From positions 2,999,001-3,063,000 of the forward strand of contig JAULSR010000001.1 in assembly GCA_030512295.1 (NCBI GenBank): DNA of 64,000 nt, read 5' to 3'. Position 1 is the first letter of the stretch. Every line of letters begins with the position of its first letter. Shown here one piece after another: positions 42,646 to 53,147 of the stretch. The notes under the pieces are model-generated. The model was not told the origin of the DNA. It was given only the letters and a program-made list of their open reading frames with translations, and made no database searches. A program made the position numbers and the translations under genes. The stretch is from Bombardia bombarda. Lineage: Eukaryota; Ascomycota; Sordariomycetes; Sordariales; Lasiosphaeriaceae.

Positions 42646-45600
42646 ATGCCCTTCCCCTTCTCCTACGTATGCGACCTCCTGCAGCGGTTGGAGGATAACC
42701 AGCGCGGCGCGCGAGGGGTTTTGAGGGGCAATGCCGACCTGCTGAGAGAATGGTTCGGGGCGCATTGCAGCCAGTTTCTGTGTCGCGACGATCATGACGA
42801 CGCCGCGCTGCTGTCGACGCTCCTCCCCGAAAAGAGGACCGACCGGATCTACTTGATCCGCGAGAAGAAGCTGCAAGCGACGGTTGGGCGTGCGCTGGGG
42901 CTGGGGGTATCGCGGATCATGGAGCTGGGGCGCTGGAGTAGGCCTGGTTCGGGGGTTGATCTGGCTGAGTGTGTTGAGGGGGTTCTTAAGGAGACGGTGG
43001 GTTTTTCTCTTCTTTTCTTTGGTTTGGAAGTTTGGTTTGGAAGTTTGGTAAAAGGGGGGAGAAGGGGATCATGAAAAGGAGAAAGATTTACTAACACAAG
43101 AGACAGCCGAATCCAATCTCCCCAGCCAACCAAGCCGTGACGGTAGAGGAAATCGACGGACTCCTGCATAGCATCGCGTCTGCATGCAGATTTAGCTCCC
43201 CGGCCGTCCGCAGCTCGGCGGCGGCGTCGTCGTTCATCGAGACTCGTCTCACCGATCGAGAACTCGCACTCGGCAATCTCTACACGCGGCTATCCTCTAG
43301 AGACGCAAAATGGCTGACGCGCTTGATCTTGAAGAATTTCGAGCCCGTCGTGCTCGATCCACAGATGGTATACCATGCGTATAACCCTGTTCTGCCGGTG
43401 ATCCTCAAGGTCCAGGATGACTTTGTTGTGGCTGGGCGCATCCTGGCTAGCCAGCGGCGTGATCGTACCGTTGTCGGGAGGCCGAATCTGGCAGAATATA
43501 TGAAGCCGACGCTTGGAGTCAAGGTTGGACGTCAGCCGTGGATTAAGGGGAGGAGTATTAAGCACTGCCTTGACATGGGGCATGGGAGGATGAGTGTCGA
43601 GGAGAAGCTCGATGGGGAGTACTGTCAGATCCATATTGATCTTAGTAAGGACCGCGATTGTATTCAGATTTTTTCGAAGAGCGGAAAGGATAGCACGAGA
43701 GATCGGGCTGGCTTGCATGGGTAGGTGGCGGCGGATATGTGTATCATAAGATGGTTTTTGGCGCTGATATGATATTAGGTCAATCCGAGAGTCGCTACAG
43801 TTGGGGCAGCCTTCTTGTCCGTTGAAAAAGGGCTGCATCTTGGAGGGCGAGCTTGTGGTCTATAGTAACAAGGTTGGTCTCTATGCCCCTGAACTCCCTC
43901 CTCGATGTGGTGGCTGACTTGTTTAGGACGAGAAAATATTGGACTTCTACAAAATCAGAAAGCACCTATCAAGATCTGGAACGTTTATCGGGACCGATCA
44001 GGATTCGCAGTGCGTTGGCCTACTCACTCCACCTCAAGACGTATATCTGCTGACTGTTGCAGAACCCACCATTGGGAGCATCTCATGATAGTCTACTACG
44101 ATGTACTCATGATTGATGATGAGTCGCTTCTGGCTGTCAAGCACTCAGAGAGGTTCCAGCGTCTCAAGCAGCTTGTTACCGTTGTTGAAGGCCGCTCCGA
44201 ATTGGTAAAGCGCCAGGCAATCGACTGCGACAGGCCCTCCGCCAGGTCCGATCTCCGGCATGCCTTTGCAAAGTGCATCACCTCACGCGGGGAGGGTCTA
44301 GTACTCAAGTCAGACGACCCATATTTTGATTTTGACAGCGCTAGAAGGCCATATAGCTGCTGCGCCATCAAGCTGAAAAAAGAATACGTTAGCCACTTTG
44401 GAGATATCGGCGACTTTGCTGTCGTTGGGGCGCGTTTCGATGCCGCAAAATCTAGGTTCTACAGCATCCCGAATCTCAAATGGACGCATTTCTTTGTTGG
44501 GTGTCTTGAGAACAAGGATGAGGTGGTGCGTTTCAGGAGGAAGCCCCGTTTCGTGGTCACGAACGTGGTTGAGCTCAACATCTCGCAGCTCGAGACATTT
44601 GTAACGTTCGTCAACCCAATATATGTGCCTGCAGAGGAGAATGATGCGATTTCTCTGAGAATTGAGCCTGGAATTGACGATGGGAAGCGGCCATCCTTCA
44701 TATTCCCGGTGCCTCCGGTTTTTGACCTGAGATGCTTCTCCTTCGACAAGGCGGGCAACACAGGGTTCTGGAGTCCAAGGTTTCCCATGGTCAATAAAAT
44801 ACATTGCGACAGAACATATCACGATACTCTTTCATTTGCGGAGCTCCAGGACATGGCCGTCAAGGAAAAGGAGCTGCCTCCACCGGAAGATAGCCAGGAG
44901 CTTCTTGGGTGGATAGCTGCTCTGGAGAATGCAGACCCCAAGTCTGCGGCGGGCCATATTGCCAGCCAGTCTACGGCGAGCCAGTTGTCGGAGCGTACAA
45001 TGTCAACACCTGCAACGCCGTCAACAATTCGATCAGAGTGTGGTCAGTCACAAGTCTCGCCCTCTTTACCAATATCACGAGGCAATGTGATCAGTCATAT
45101 CAGAAGCCACTCGGCAATAGTACAGGGAACCTTCGGCGGACCTCTGACACCACCGAGATCCTCTCTCATCCGCCCATCTATAACTCAAGCTAACAGTCCC
45201 GAAAGAGCTACAAACCGAACAACGGTTACTCGGGGTTTGAAGAGGCCAATCGAGTCTCCAACCAAAACCGCGCCAGACAGATGCAAGATTCGAAGGTGCT
45301 CCAACGATCCAGCAATGTCCGTGGTTGTACCCTTGTCACAAGGCGAAGACACGAGTCCAGATTCGTCAAGCAGCCAAAGAGAGCCGCTCCTAGATGTAAG
45401 CGTCAGTTCATCACGTCGCAACACGGTGGCCAGCTCATCGGCTGTCCCGCCTCGCCTCTGCGGGTCCAGCTCGATGTATCAGCTCGAACATGTCAGGGCT
45501 CCGCCGCCCAAGGCAACGCTTCATAGGGCACATACCGCATCGATTTCGTTCAGCGGGGTATCTACAACATTGCCCAGTAGACCAGAAACTAGCCACCACA

Positions 45601-46277
45601 ATTACCCTCATGTCAAAGATAGAAGTAGGCTTGATCATCCTTCTTCTACAGCGGCTGCTGTTGCAAAACTACCAAGCAACAACACAGTACAAGGAGGGCG
45701 AGGAGGACAGCGATGTCGCTACCTCCCTGAGACATGCACACTATCCAGCTACTTCTTCCTGCTGTCCCCGTGCATCGCCGACTACCCCTGGGTAACAGAA
45801 GACCTGCTATCCTGTCACGGGGTGACGAGTTACGCGCGCCATCCCAAGGAATGGAGTAGCACTACCACTACTACAACTACGATCACGACTACCGCTAATG
45901 ATGGTAATGAAGAAATGGCATTGCAAACCGCAATCTCTACGGAGAATAACAATATTGATACCCGCCGGAAACAGAAGCAGAAGCGCAAAAGAAAGGTCGT
46001 CCTCGTCGACTCGCGCAGGAAGGAGGCCACGGCGGCTTTCTTGAAGAGCACACATGCCGCACAACTTAAACGCCGCAATGGTGAGCGTGAGTACGTGCCT
46101 GTGTTTGACTGGCGCGTGCTGGAGGCGCTAAGAGAGGAAGAGGAGAGGTGTGGGAAGACTAGCACTGGTATTAGCGGGGAGAGGGAGAGGGAGAAGGAAA
46201 GAGAAAGGGCTGGGAGGTTGGCGATGGGTGGTGGGGCGAAGAGTCTTTGGAAGAAGTTTTGGGTTGGGTTGGCGTGA
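42646..46277 (+). CDS. ATP-dependent DNA ligase family protein (LIG4-related paralogue) with long C-terminal tail
   Basis: Five exons: 42646-42996, 43107-43720, 43779-43872, 43927-44009 and 44063-46277. The introns of 110, 58, 54 and 53 bp include a TACTAAC branch in intron 1. The total is exactly 1119 codons. The N-terminal part resembles the ligase DNA-binding domain (DRIYLIREKKLQATVGRALG). The nucleotidyltransferase core is complete: motif I SVEEKLDGEYCQIH (AMP-lysine about K284), FSKSGKDST, motif III CILEGELVVYSN, motif IV GEGLVLKS and motif V AIKLKKEYV. Motif I has Tyr where KxDGxR ligases have Arg. Beyond residue about 600 come a long Ser/Thr/Pro-rich region, SSYFFLLSPCIADYPWVTED (BRCT-like ending) and a basic tail with KRKRKVVLVD. 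It is probably a nuclear repair ligase-like protein; activity is uncertain. Confidence 0.88.
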
Positions 46278-46456
46278 TTACTCTGGTATGTGTGTATATA
46301 TGGATTATGAGCTGTATGTATGTTTATATCAAGACAGTGCCGACAGGATTTGAAGTACCGACTACCTTGAGTAATTGGATGTATGAGTATTTTCCATTCT
46401 TGCTGTAAGGACATGATCCCCCTCCCGCCCCCCCTTCCCAAAGCGCGCCCCTGCTC

Positions 46457-47832
46457 CTACTCCTTGTCACCATAAAGCTGCAGATAGCTCGCCTTCAGTC
46501 TTATATGGCATGGTGCATTAGCATCTCGAGCAACAACAATGAAGCTAGAGTAATATTGGCTGTGGAACACTCACCTCGAGAACAAATGCTCATCCGCCGT
46601 TAATACCTTGCGCTCGGTATGCGGATTTCCCTCCAAAGAAGAAGAAGCGTCCTTGGGACGAAACGCCTTGACCCTCTCACTCGGCACAGCAGTAAGCGGC
46701 GACGTCCCAACAGGATGGCAAAAGTACGCAATAGAATATCGCGGCTCCGTGCCGGTCTCTCCCTCGATGGCCGATGTGCCGGCGGGAGGGAAGACGACGC
46801 GGTGGACGGTGCTCCGCAGCAAGCCGTTGGTCCAGTACGAAAGCAGGTCGCCGATGTTGACGAGGATGGGCGGGGACGGGTCGTTTTCGGTGCCCGGCGG
46901 ACAGACGGGCACGGGGGCCCATGTCTTGTTGTCCTGGGTGAGGATCTCGAGGCCGGCTTGGCCTTTGAGGCGGAAGAGCATGGTGATGGAGCCGTAGTCG
47001 GAGTGGGCGCCGGCGCGGACGTCGGAGGACTCGGCGGTGCTGATGGAGGTGAGAGGGGGGTAGTGCAGGAGGCGGAGAATGGTGCCGGAGGCGCCGTTTT
47101 CGCGGAGGTGGGCGGTTGTGAAGAAGGATGGGGGGTTGATCTGGGGGCAGGTTGGTAAGTCGGGGTGGTGGTATAAAGGGGTCAGTGGTGGCTCATACCT
47201 CGAGGCCGATACCGAGGAGGGTGTTGATTTTGAGACACATGTCGTAGCAGAGATCACTAAAGGCGCGGATTTGATCCAGGTCTGGCTCTATGGTAGGTGG
47301 GATGGGTTGTTGGGGCTTGCCATCTTTGAACTCTCCGAAGTTGAAGGCTCTGTATCATGTCATTGTTGTAAATATGAATGACCTTTTACAATGGCACGCG
47401 TGCAAACGCACAAACTTACTCCTTGAAGTCGCCCACCTGTTATATGATGGTTAGGAGACAGACGTGCCTTAATTTTGGGAGTAAAGGTTGACTCACGCGC
47501 TGGTTCTTGGGGTCCAGAGTCTCATAGTGCATCGCCGACCACTGGATTGAGTTAGCCGATGTGATCAAAAGCAAGACATGGTTTCGACTTACACCACGGT
47601 TGTTTTTCTGGATGCTGCATGCCTGCTTCTCTTCCAACGGGGCGTTGAAGAGCTTCTTGGATAGGTTGAAGGCGCCCTCGACGGCCTCGGTATGGATATC
47701 TCGACCAGTGTTCTTGATGTAGATGAAGCCGTGCTCGACGGCTGCCTCGACCAGCTCCTTGGCCACCTGGAGTTGCGCCTCCTCGCCGTCGGCGGCGATG
47801 TCAATGATGGGAATCTTTGCAACTTTGGCCAT
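46457..47832 (-). CDS. 2-oxoglutarate/Fe(II) oxygenase, isopenicillin-N-synthase-like
   Basis: Six exons: 47832-47593, 47541-47497, 47436-47420 (only 17 nt), 47349-47199, 47140-46575 and 46499-46457. All introns are 51-75 bp with GT-AG ends (GTAAGT, GTGAGT, GTAAGT, GTATGA, GTGAGT donors). The product is 353 aa. The DIOX N-terminal region reads KIPIIDIAADGEEAQ and EHGFIYIKNTG. The Fe(II) ligands are in RAGAHSDYGSITML (H-x-D) and RSTVHRVVFPP (distal His), with the 2-oxoglutarate Arg in PRYSIAYFCHP. It ends RLKASYLQLYGDKE. Members oxidise small molecules; the substrate is unknown and no biosynthetic neighbours are present. It converges on the ligase gene with 179 bp between stops. Confidence 0.92.
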
Positions 47833-49119
47833 TGTATCTATCTGGCGATTAGTGATTGATGGTGATAGTGATGGTAGTGAATGACACAATCGGGACGATA
47901 TCTCCACTTTCACTCACGACAGCAATCTGGAGCTAGAGGAGGAGATGAAGGTATTGATAGTGAATGCGTGTGAGTCATAGACGTGATTAGACTCAAGATG
48001 AATAATGGAGTTGATATTATTATATAGCAAAAGGTAAAGTGAGGGGATTCCTGGGCAACAACGGATGCAGCTCAACGACACTGTGCAAGTCCCAGTTCTG
48101 GCACCTACAGTACATACAGCGATTAGATACGGCGGCAAGTCGTCCCAGGAGAATGCCAAGTGATCAAGATACGGCCATTAGACCTGATGGATGGGGCGGC
48201 CACACCGAAAGTAAAATCCAAAAGCACCACGAGACCCCTTGGGCAACAGCCGACGTCAGATAATTACCAATGAATAATGGTAAACCAACAAGATGGATGC
48301 ATCACGTCTTTGGCAGTAGCAATTTCCATCGGAAGTATGATGTTTCCCCAGCGATCTCTGCCTCGTTTAGCGCATATTGCTGCGTAAGACGCCCGCCAGG
48401 GGTCTTGGCGCTGGTCTTGGCGCTACATGATTCATGTTGGCTTGACGGATAATTTTAGGCTGGTGTCAGCTCCAACGTCACAGGGCTGCGAGTTCCAATC
48501 GCCAGAAATGTGTCGAGACCCTGGGACGCGATGATTTCGGGGGACAAAAGCCAAGCTGCGGCAGGCACGCGCGGTGCTCCCGACTCAACCAAACCAACGT
48601 ACTCGCTGCGCTAAATCCCTCCCGTCCGTGCCTTTCCATTCTCCTTCCAGGTTCTCGTGAACAGCGAGCTTCCTATTCACACCTTCTCTTCCGGTGATGA
48701 TCACGAGAGCATCATCACCAAATTGCATTCACTGCACTTATTGTTTCAAGCGTACTTTCCCGCCCAAGATCTGCATCGGAACAAGGGCATATCGCACGGC
48801 GTCATATTTTTCATCTTTGGTGGGTTATTAGTCAGGGCACTTTCCGAAAGGTTCTTTCGCTACCTGGATTGCGAATTGCGCCCTCGGGTCACCCTTCTGT
48901 TTCTTGAGGCTTCGGGTCGCTGCCGCCAGCCACTAGAATATTCAATCCCGCCGCTGCTGCTGCTGCCGCTGCCAACTGGCCGCTCCCGACTGGACTGATC
49001 ACACGCAAACGTCAAAGCCCAGCAGCAAAAACGCTTGACCCCAACCGGAAACCTCCCTCACCGCCAACTTTTCATCGAACAAAGCCACAAAACCATCGGG
49101 TCCCGTCGGTTTTCCCGCC
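47833..49119. promoter_or_regulatory. Divergent region 2OG-oxygenase / IES1
   Basis: 1.29 kb between divergent starts. Open frames inside (for example 48,657-48,998 +) lack an ATG or any domain and look like promoter or leader sequence. A CTGCTGCTGCTGCCGCTGCC tract lies at about 48,952-48,971. Confidence 0.5.
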
Positions 49120-51595
49120 ATGGCTGCATCTCCAAGCTCGGCGGCACCAATGTCGGACTTTGAACACCCCAGCTCTCCCGCTGGCCTCAGCCTTCACGCC
49201 GAAAAATCATTCATGACCGTCGTCACCGAGGACGAGGACAACACAAAGATGGCCACCCAGACCCCCGAACCATCCGAAAAGCACCCTCGCGGCAAGAAGC
49301 GTACCCGGGATGACACCAAGGATCAGGGCGGTAGCATCGTCGGCAAGATCCGACATCTCAAGAAAGAGGACGGCGAGCCCCTCTGGCGCAAAGACATCCA
49401 GTACGACTTCCTCAAGGCTGTTTTCGACAATGAGGAGCAAGTCTTTACAAACAGCTACGAGCCCGACAAGATCGGCAAGCAGTGCTTCGCCGACCTGTAC
49501 ATCGACACAATGTCGAGAAGCAGCAAGACCAGCAAGGTCCTTCGAGACAAGCTGCTTAGTGATCGCGACGCTGCGAAGGGCATGGCCATGGTCTGCCTGC
49601 TTGTCAACATTGGCAGAATGAACACAACACTCAATTGTAAGCTCTCCGCTCTCTGTCTATCGTTCACCACCAAACATCATAACTGACCAACCACCTCACC
49701 ACCACCCAGTCTTCCCCGAAATGCGCGCCCAGCTCCGCACCTACCACGCCATCCCCTCCCTGCAAGCGCACCAAGACCCCCACGCATACAAGCAGCTGCA
49801 AGACGCGCCCCGTCTCAAATCCATCCTCAAGGGCGGCGCCGAGGACCGCAAAGAGCCCAGCTCGCTCGACGACCTCAAATACTCCAAAGTCCCCCGCACC
49901 AACCCCGTCAACCTCCTCTTCGTCATCTGCCAGGCCGCCAGCAAGGTAGCCGAGCTCCACTTCCCGCCCGGCCGCGAGTTCCACGACCTCATCATGAAGA
50001 CCAACTTCACGAGCGCCAGCCGCGCTCGCGCCTTCCTCTGGATCATGTGGTTCTACCTGGAGTCCGACTTTACCGAGGAAGGATGCGAGGAGAACCCGTT
50101 TGGCGCCGGCGTCGATTACGGTGTCGACGTGGCGAACCAAGGCGTCCCGCAGCTTGTCGAGATGGACGAGGACGAGGAGGCCGAAGAGAACGTCGATCCC
50201 CAGGAGGAGATCGATTTTGGTTTTCTGAAGCAGAAGACGAGAGCCAAGATCATCGAGGCGGATCAGCAGTTTTTAACGGACAGCCAGACGAAGGGCCGTG
50301 GGCCGAGGGCGGGCGCTGCTGCGCGGGGGTTCCCTGCTGCGGCGGCGTCGGTGGCTGCTGCTGCTGCGACTGGTGATGAGAGCGGTCCGACGACGGGAAT
50401 ACTGCCGCGTATCAGGCCGTCCAAGCACGATGCAAGCGATCTGGATAGTGTCAGGTCGACTCCGCCGCCGCGCACACTGGCGCGCCAGTCGGGTGCTTTT
50501 GGGAGCACGAGTCGCAGGGGTGGGAACCCGCTCAAGTATCAGATCTTTGAGGGGTCGTCGCCCGGTGGTGGTCGTGACGGCGGCGGCGGTGGAGGTGGTG
50601 GCAGTAGCCAGCCCATCGAGGGAATCGTGGCGCGTAAGCCCCGTCCTCCTACGGCTCACCAGCTTGCTGTCGAGCGCAACAGGTCGCAGCGCGTCGAGTA
50701 TATACTTGACCGCGGCATCCGCAGGGGCCATCACAAGTGCCGTAAGCTTCGCCGCAGTGATGGGTCTATCATCCGCGCGCTGAGCAGGCTTGCGCGGGTG
50801 CAGGATCCGTTTGAGAACAGCGAGGACGAGGATGTGATTGATTATAATAGGCAGGCGCTGATGGCGGGCGGGATCAACGGGGACGCTAAGAGCCTCCCGT
50901 TCCGCGAGAAGGGGTATGGTGGGCTGTGCCAGCTCAAGGATGAGGTGGATGATTTTGGGGAGGAGTTTGCCTCGTTTTGCGCCGCGCTGAGACGGTCGCA
51001 TCGTAGGTTGACGCGATGGGAGAATCACGAGGGCGACGAGCCGCTGGGTGTGATTGCACCGACGAAGCGGTTGAAGCCGAATGAGGTTGGGGAGAATGGC
51101 GAGGGTGAGGGTGAAGGGGAGGGAGAGGATGATTATATGGATCTTGACGGGGTGTCGCCGTCCAAGGGCGGGATGGGCATGAGCATGAGCATCGATCCGG
51201 CTGAGACGGAGGACGAGACGGAGGCGCAACTGATACTGTCGTCGCGCCGGCGCAAGTCGGGGCGGCCGGGGAAGACGAATGGAGCGGCGAGGAGGAGGAG
51301 GATGGCGGCGGCGGCGGCGGAGGAGGAGGAAGAGGAGGATGGGGGGATGAATGGGCACCACCGCCGGCGTCATGATGAGCGGGAGGAGAATTTGGACGAG
51401 GAGGTGGAGGATCTGGATGAGGTTGATAGGACGTTACTTGGGCTGGGGGATGGGGAGGGTGAGGGTGAGGGCGAGGGCGAGGCGGAGAATGAGGGCGGGG
51501 ATGAGGGCGAGGCGGAGGAGGGGGAGAATGAGGACGAGCTGGACGAGGTGGATAAGACGCTCCTCGGCATGGACGGGGACTCCGACTCGGAGTAG
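49120..51595 (+). CDS. IES1: INO80 chromatin-remodelling complex subunit Ies1
   Basis: Exons are 49120-49636 and 49710-51595. The intron 49637-49709 (GTAAGC...CACCCAG) joins MNTTLN to FFPEMRAQLRTYHAIPS. The product is 800 aa. The conserved fungal Ies1 block spans residues about 65-340: GKIRHLKKEDGEPLWRKDIQ, FTNSYEPDK, FADLYIDTMSRSSKTSK, ELHFPPGREFHDLIMKTNF, FLWIMWFYLESDFTEEGCEE, NPFGAGVDY. The rest is low-complexity: Ala- and Gly-rich stretches, a VERNRSQRVEYILDRG helix, then acidic GEGEGE repeats and two LDEVD(R/K)TLLG copies before the stop. Ies1 is a structural subunit of the nucleosome remodeller INO80 in the nucleus. The frame continues to look coding past the TAG (see the next entry). 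Confidence 0.92.
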
Positions 51596-52177
51596 GATAG
51601 TTCGGACAGCTGTGCCATTTCCGTGCAGAAGCTCCTCGACCGATTTAAAGATGGTGCGTCGGATGAAGAGAGTATGTCGGACGAAGAGGATGCGTTGGAG
51701 AATCCTGCTGTGTGGATTCGGCTGAAGGGTTCGGAGGCTTGTGATGTGCGCTTTGAGGGAAGGGAGTAGGAGAGTCAGGTGTGGTCTGAATGCTTGATCA
51801 TTGGCAACACAATTGCTGACGGCATGCGCCGTTCGAAGAGGGACTGGAAGATCGTTATAGACTTGTATGACCACCATCAATTTTCCATGGCGTTGAATAC
51901 TTATGGGCACCCCTTCGTGAGAATTATTGAGCGGGAACGGGGTTGTTATACGGCGTTTGAAGTTGAGTCCGGTCATGACTGGAGGATCACGATTGGGAGG
52001 GGAGGAGGAGGTGGCGAGAGATCATGGAGCGAAAGTAGTCAAGGATTGAGTCGGACTGAGAACCAGATAAGCGTGTCCATCGACGAACACCTATTTATCT
52101 TGGGCGAGAGGGGATCGGTGATCGACGCCAGTTCTGGGGTATTGGATGTTGGATTGGGAAACACACGGATAGCATAG
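51596..52177 (+). other. In-frame open extension downstream of the IES1 stop
   Basis: Directly after the IES1 TAG the same frame stays open for 57 codons. It reads acidic, IES1-like sequence (DSSDSCAISVQKLLDRFKDG, DEESMSDEEDALENPAVWIR). A second TAG follows at 51767-51769, after which the frame is open again to 52177 (VWSECLIIGNTIADGMRRSK, FSMALNTYGHPFVRIIERE). There is no obvious ATG near the start and I know no family. It could be a readthrough extension, an older C-terminus cut by nonsense mutations, or part of an unrelated gene. Confidence 0.35.
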
Positions 52178-53147
52178 ACATACAAATACACATACACATA
52201 GACAGGAAGGGGAAGAGAGGGTGTATGTGTATGGTGTGGAGGGCTGGTCGACCGTTTCCTTTTACTTTTTTCCTTCTCTTGTTTGTATTCTTCTCGTTTC
52301 AGAAGTTTCGAGAAAGAGCTGGATCGGTGCAGACACACCCATCCCCTTTTATCTTTAGTAGCTAGGTAGCCAGTTAGTTGGCCAGTATGCGGGCGAGCGT
52401 GTGTTTCTTTTATCTCATTTGTCTATTCTTTCTTTGCGTGAACTTCTTTTGCTGGTTCTACTTGCGTCGGGGTATTCGCGCTATTAAGAGGGTGTGGAGA
52501 GGGAAAATGGAAAGGGCAGGGCGAGGGTAAGGTAGGTATATAGGTAGGTAGGTAGTCTAGGGATTGGTATGTTTTCAATACCATGCCATCGCGTTGTTTA
52601 TTGTATGGGCTCCGTGGGTGTTGGTTGGTGTGTGTATGGGTTCAAAATGCTGAAGCAAGCGAACTTCGAGAGAGTACCAGACAGACTCTTATAATCGTTC
52701 ATGCATTCATCATACGAGGCTGTGTGGATGAGCTGATCAGCTAGAGTCTAGTTGATAGACTTTTCCAACTTTTACCATCAGTACCTGGCCAAATTTATTA
52801 TCTATCTCCATATGTTTGGAGTGAGTGAGTGGTCTTAGCTGACCATGTGTGACTGGGATTTGAGTTTGGTGTTTGATATTTGTTAATCCACAGAGGATTT
52901 GATCTCATTTGCGTTGAACACGGATGACAAGCATACACAGCGGTAATACATAGTAAATCATCGCATTATTACTAATATAATTAACTCATCGCCTCTAAAC
53001 GAATGATGTTGCTGTGGGCTTTCTATTATACTCATTCAATCACCCATACCCAACCAACCTTTTCCCCTCATACCGCTTTAATACTAGTTAATCACCGCAT
53101 GCTAAACTCTTACATACTTCATTATCCGTCCATTGTATCCAACCCAT
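52178..53147. other. Intergenic region between convergent IES1 and SEC39
   Basis: About 970 bp of 3' flanks: TACACATACACA and GTAGGTAG simple steps at 52,180-52,200 and 52,527-52,555, then AT-rich sequence. No gene is seen. Confidence 0.5.

Noticed and set aside
50273..51373. 366-codon minus-strand frame inside IES1
   Set aside because: Antisense shadow of the Gly/Ala/acid-rich IES1 region; the plus strand has clear family conservation.
51434..51976. Minus-strand frame opposite the IES1 tail
   Set aside because: Composition (Leu/Pro/Ile runs) is the mirror of GAG/GGC acidic repeats on the coding strand.
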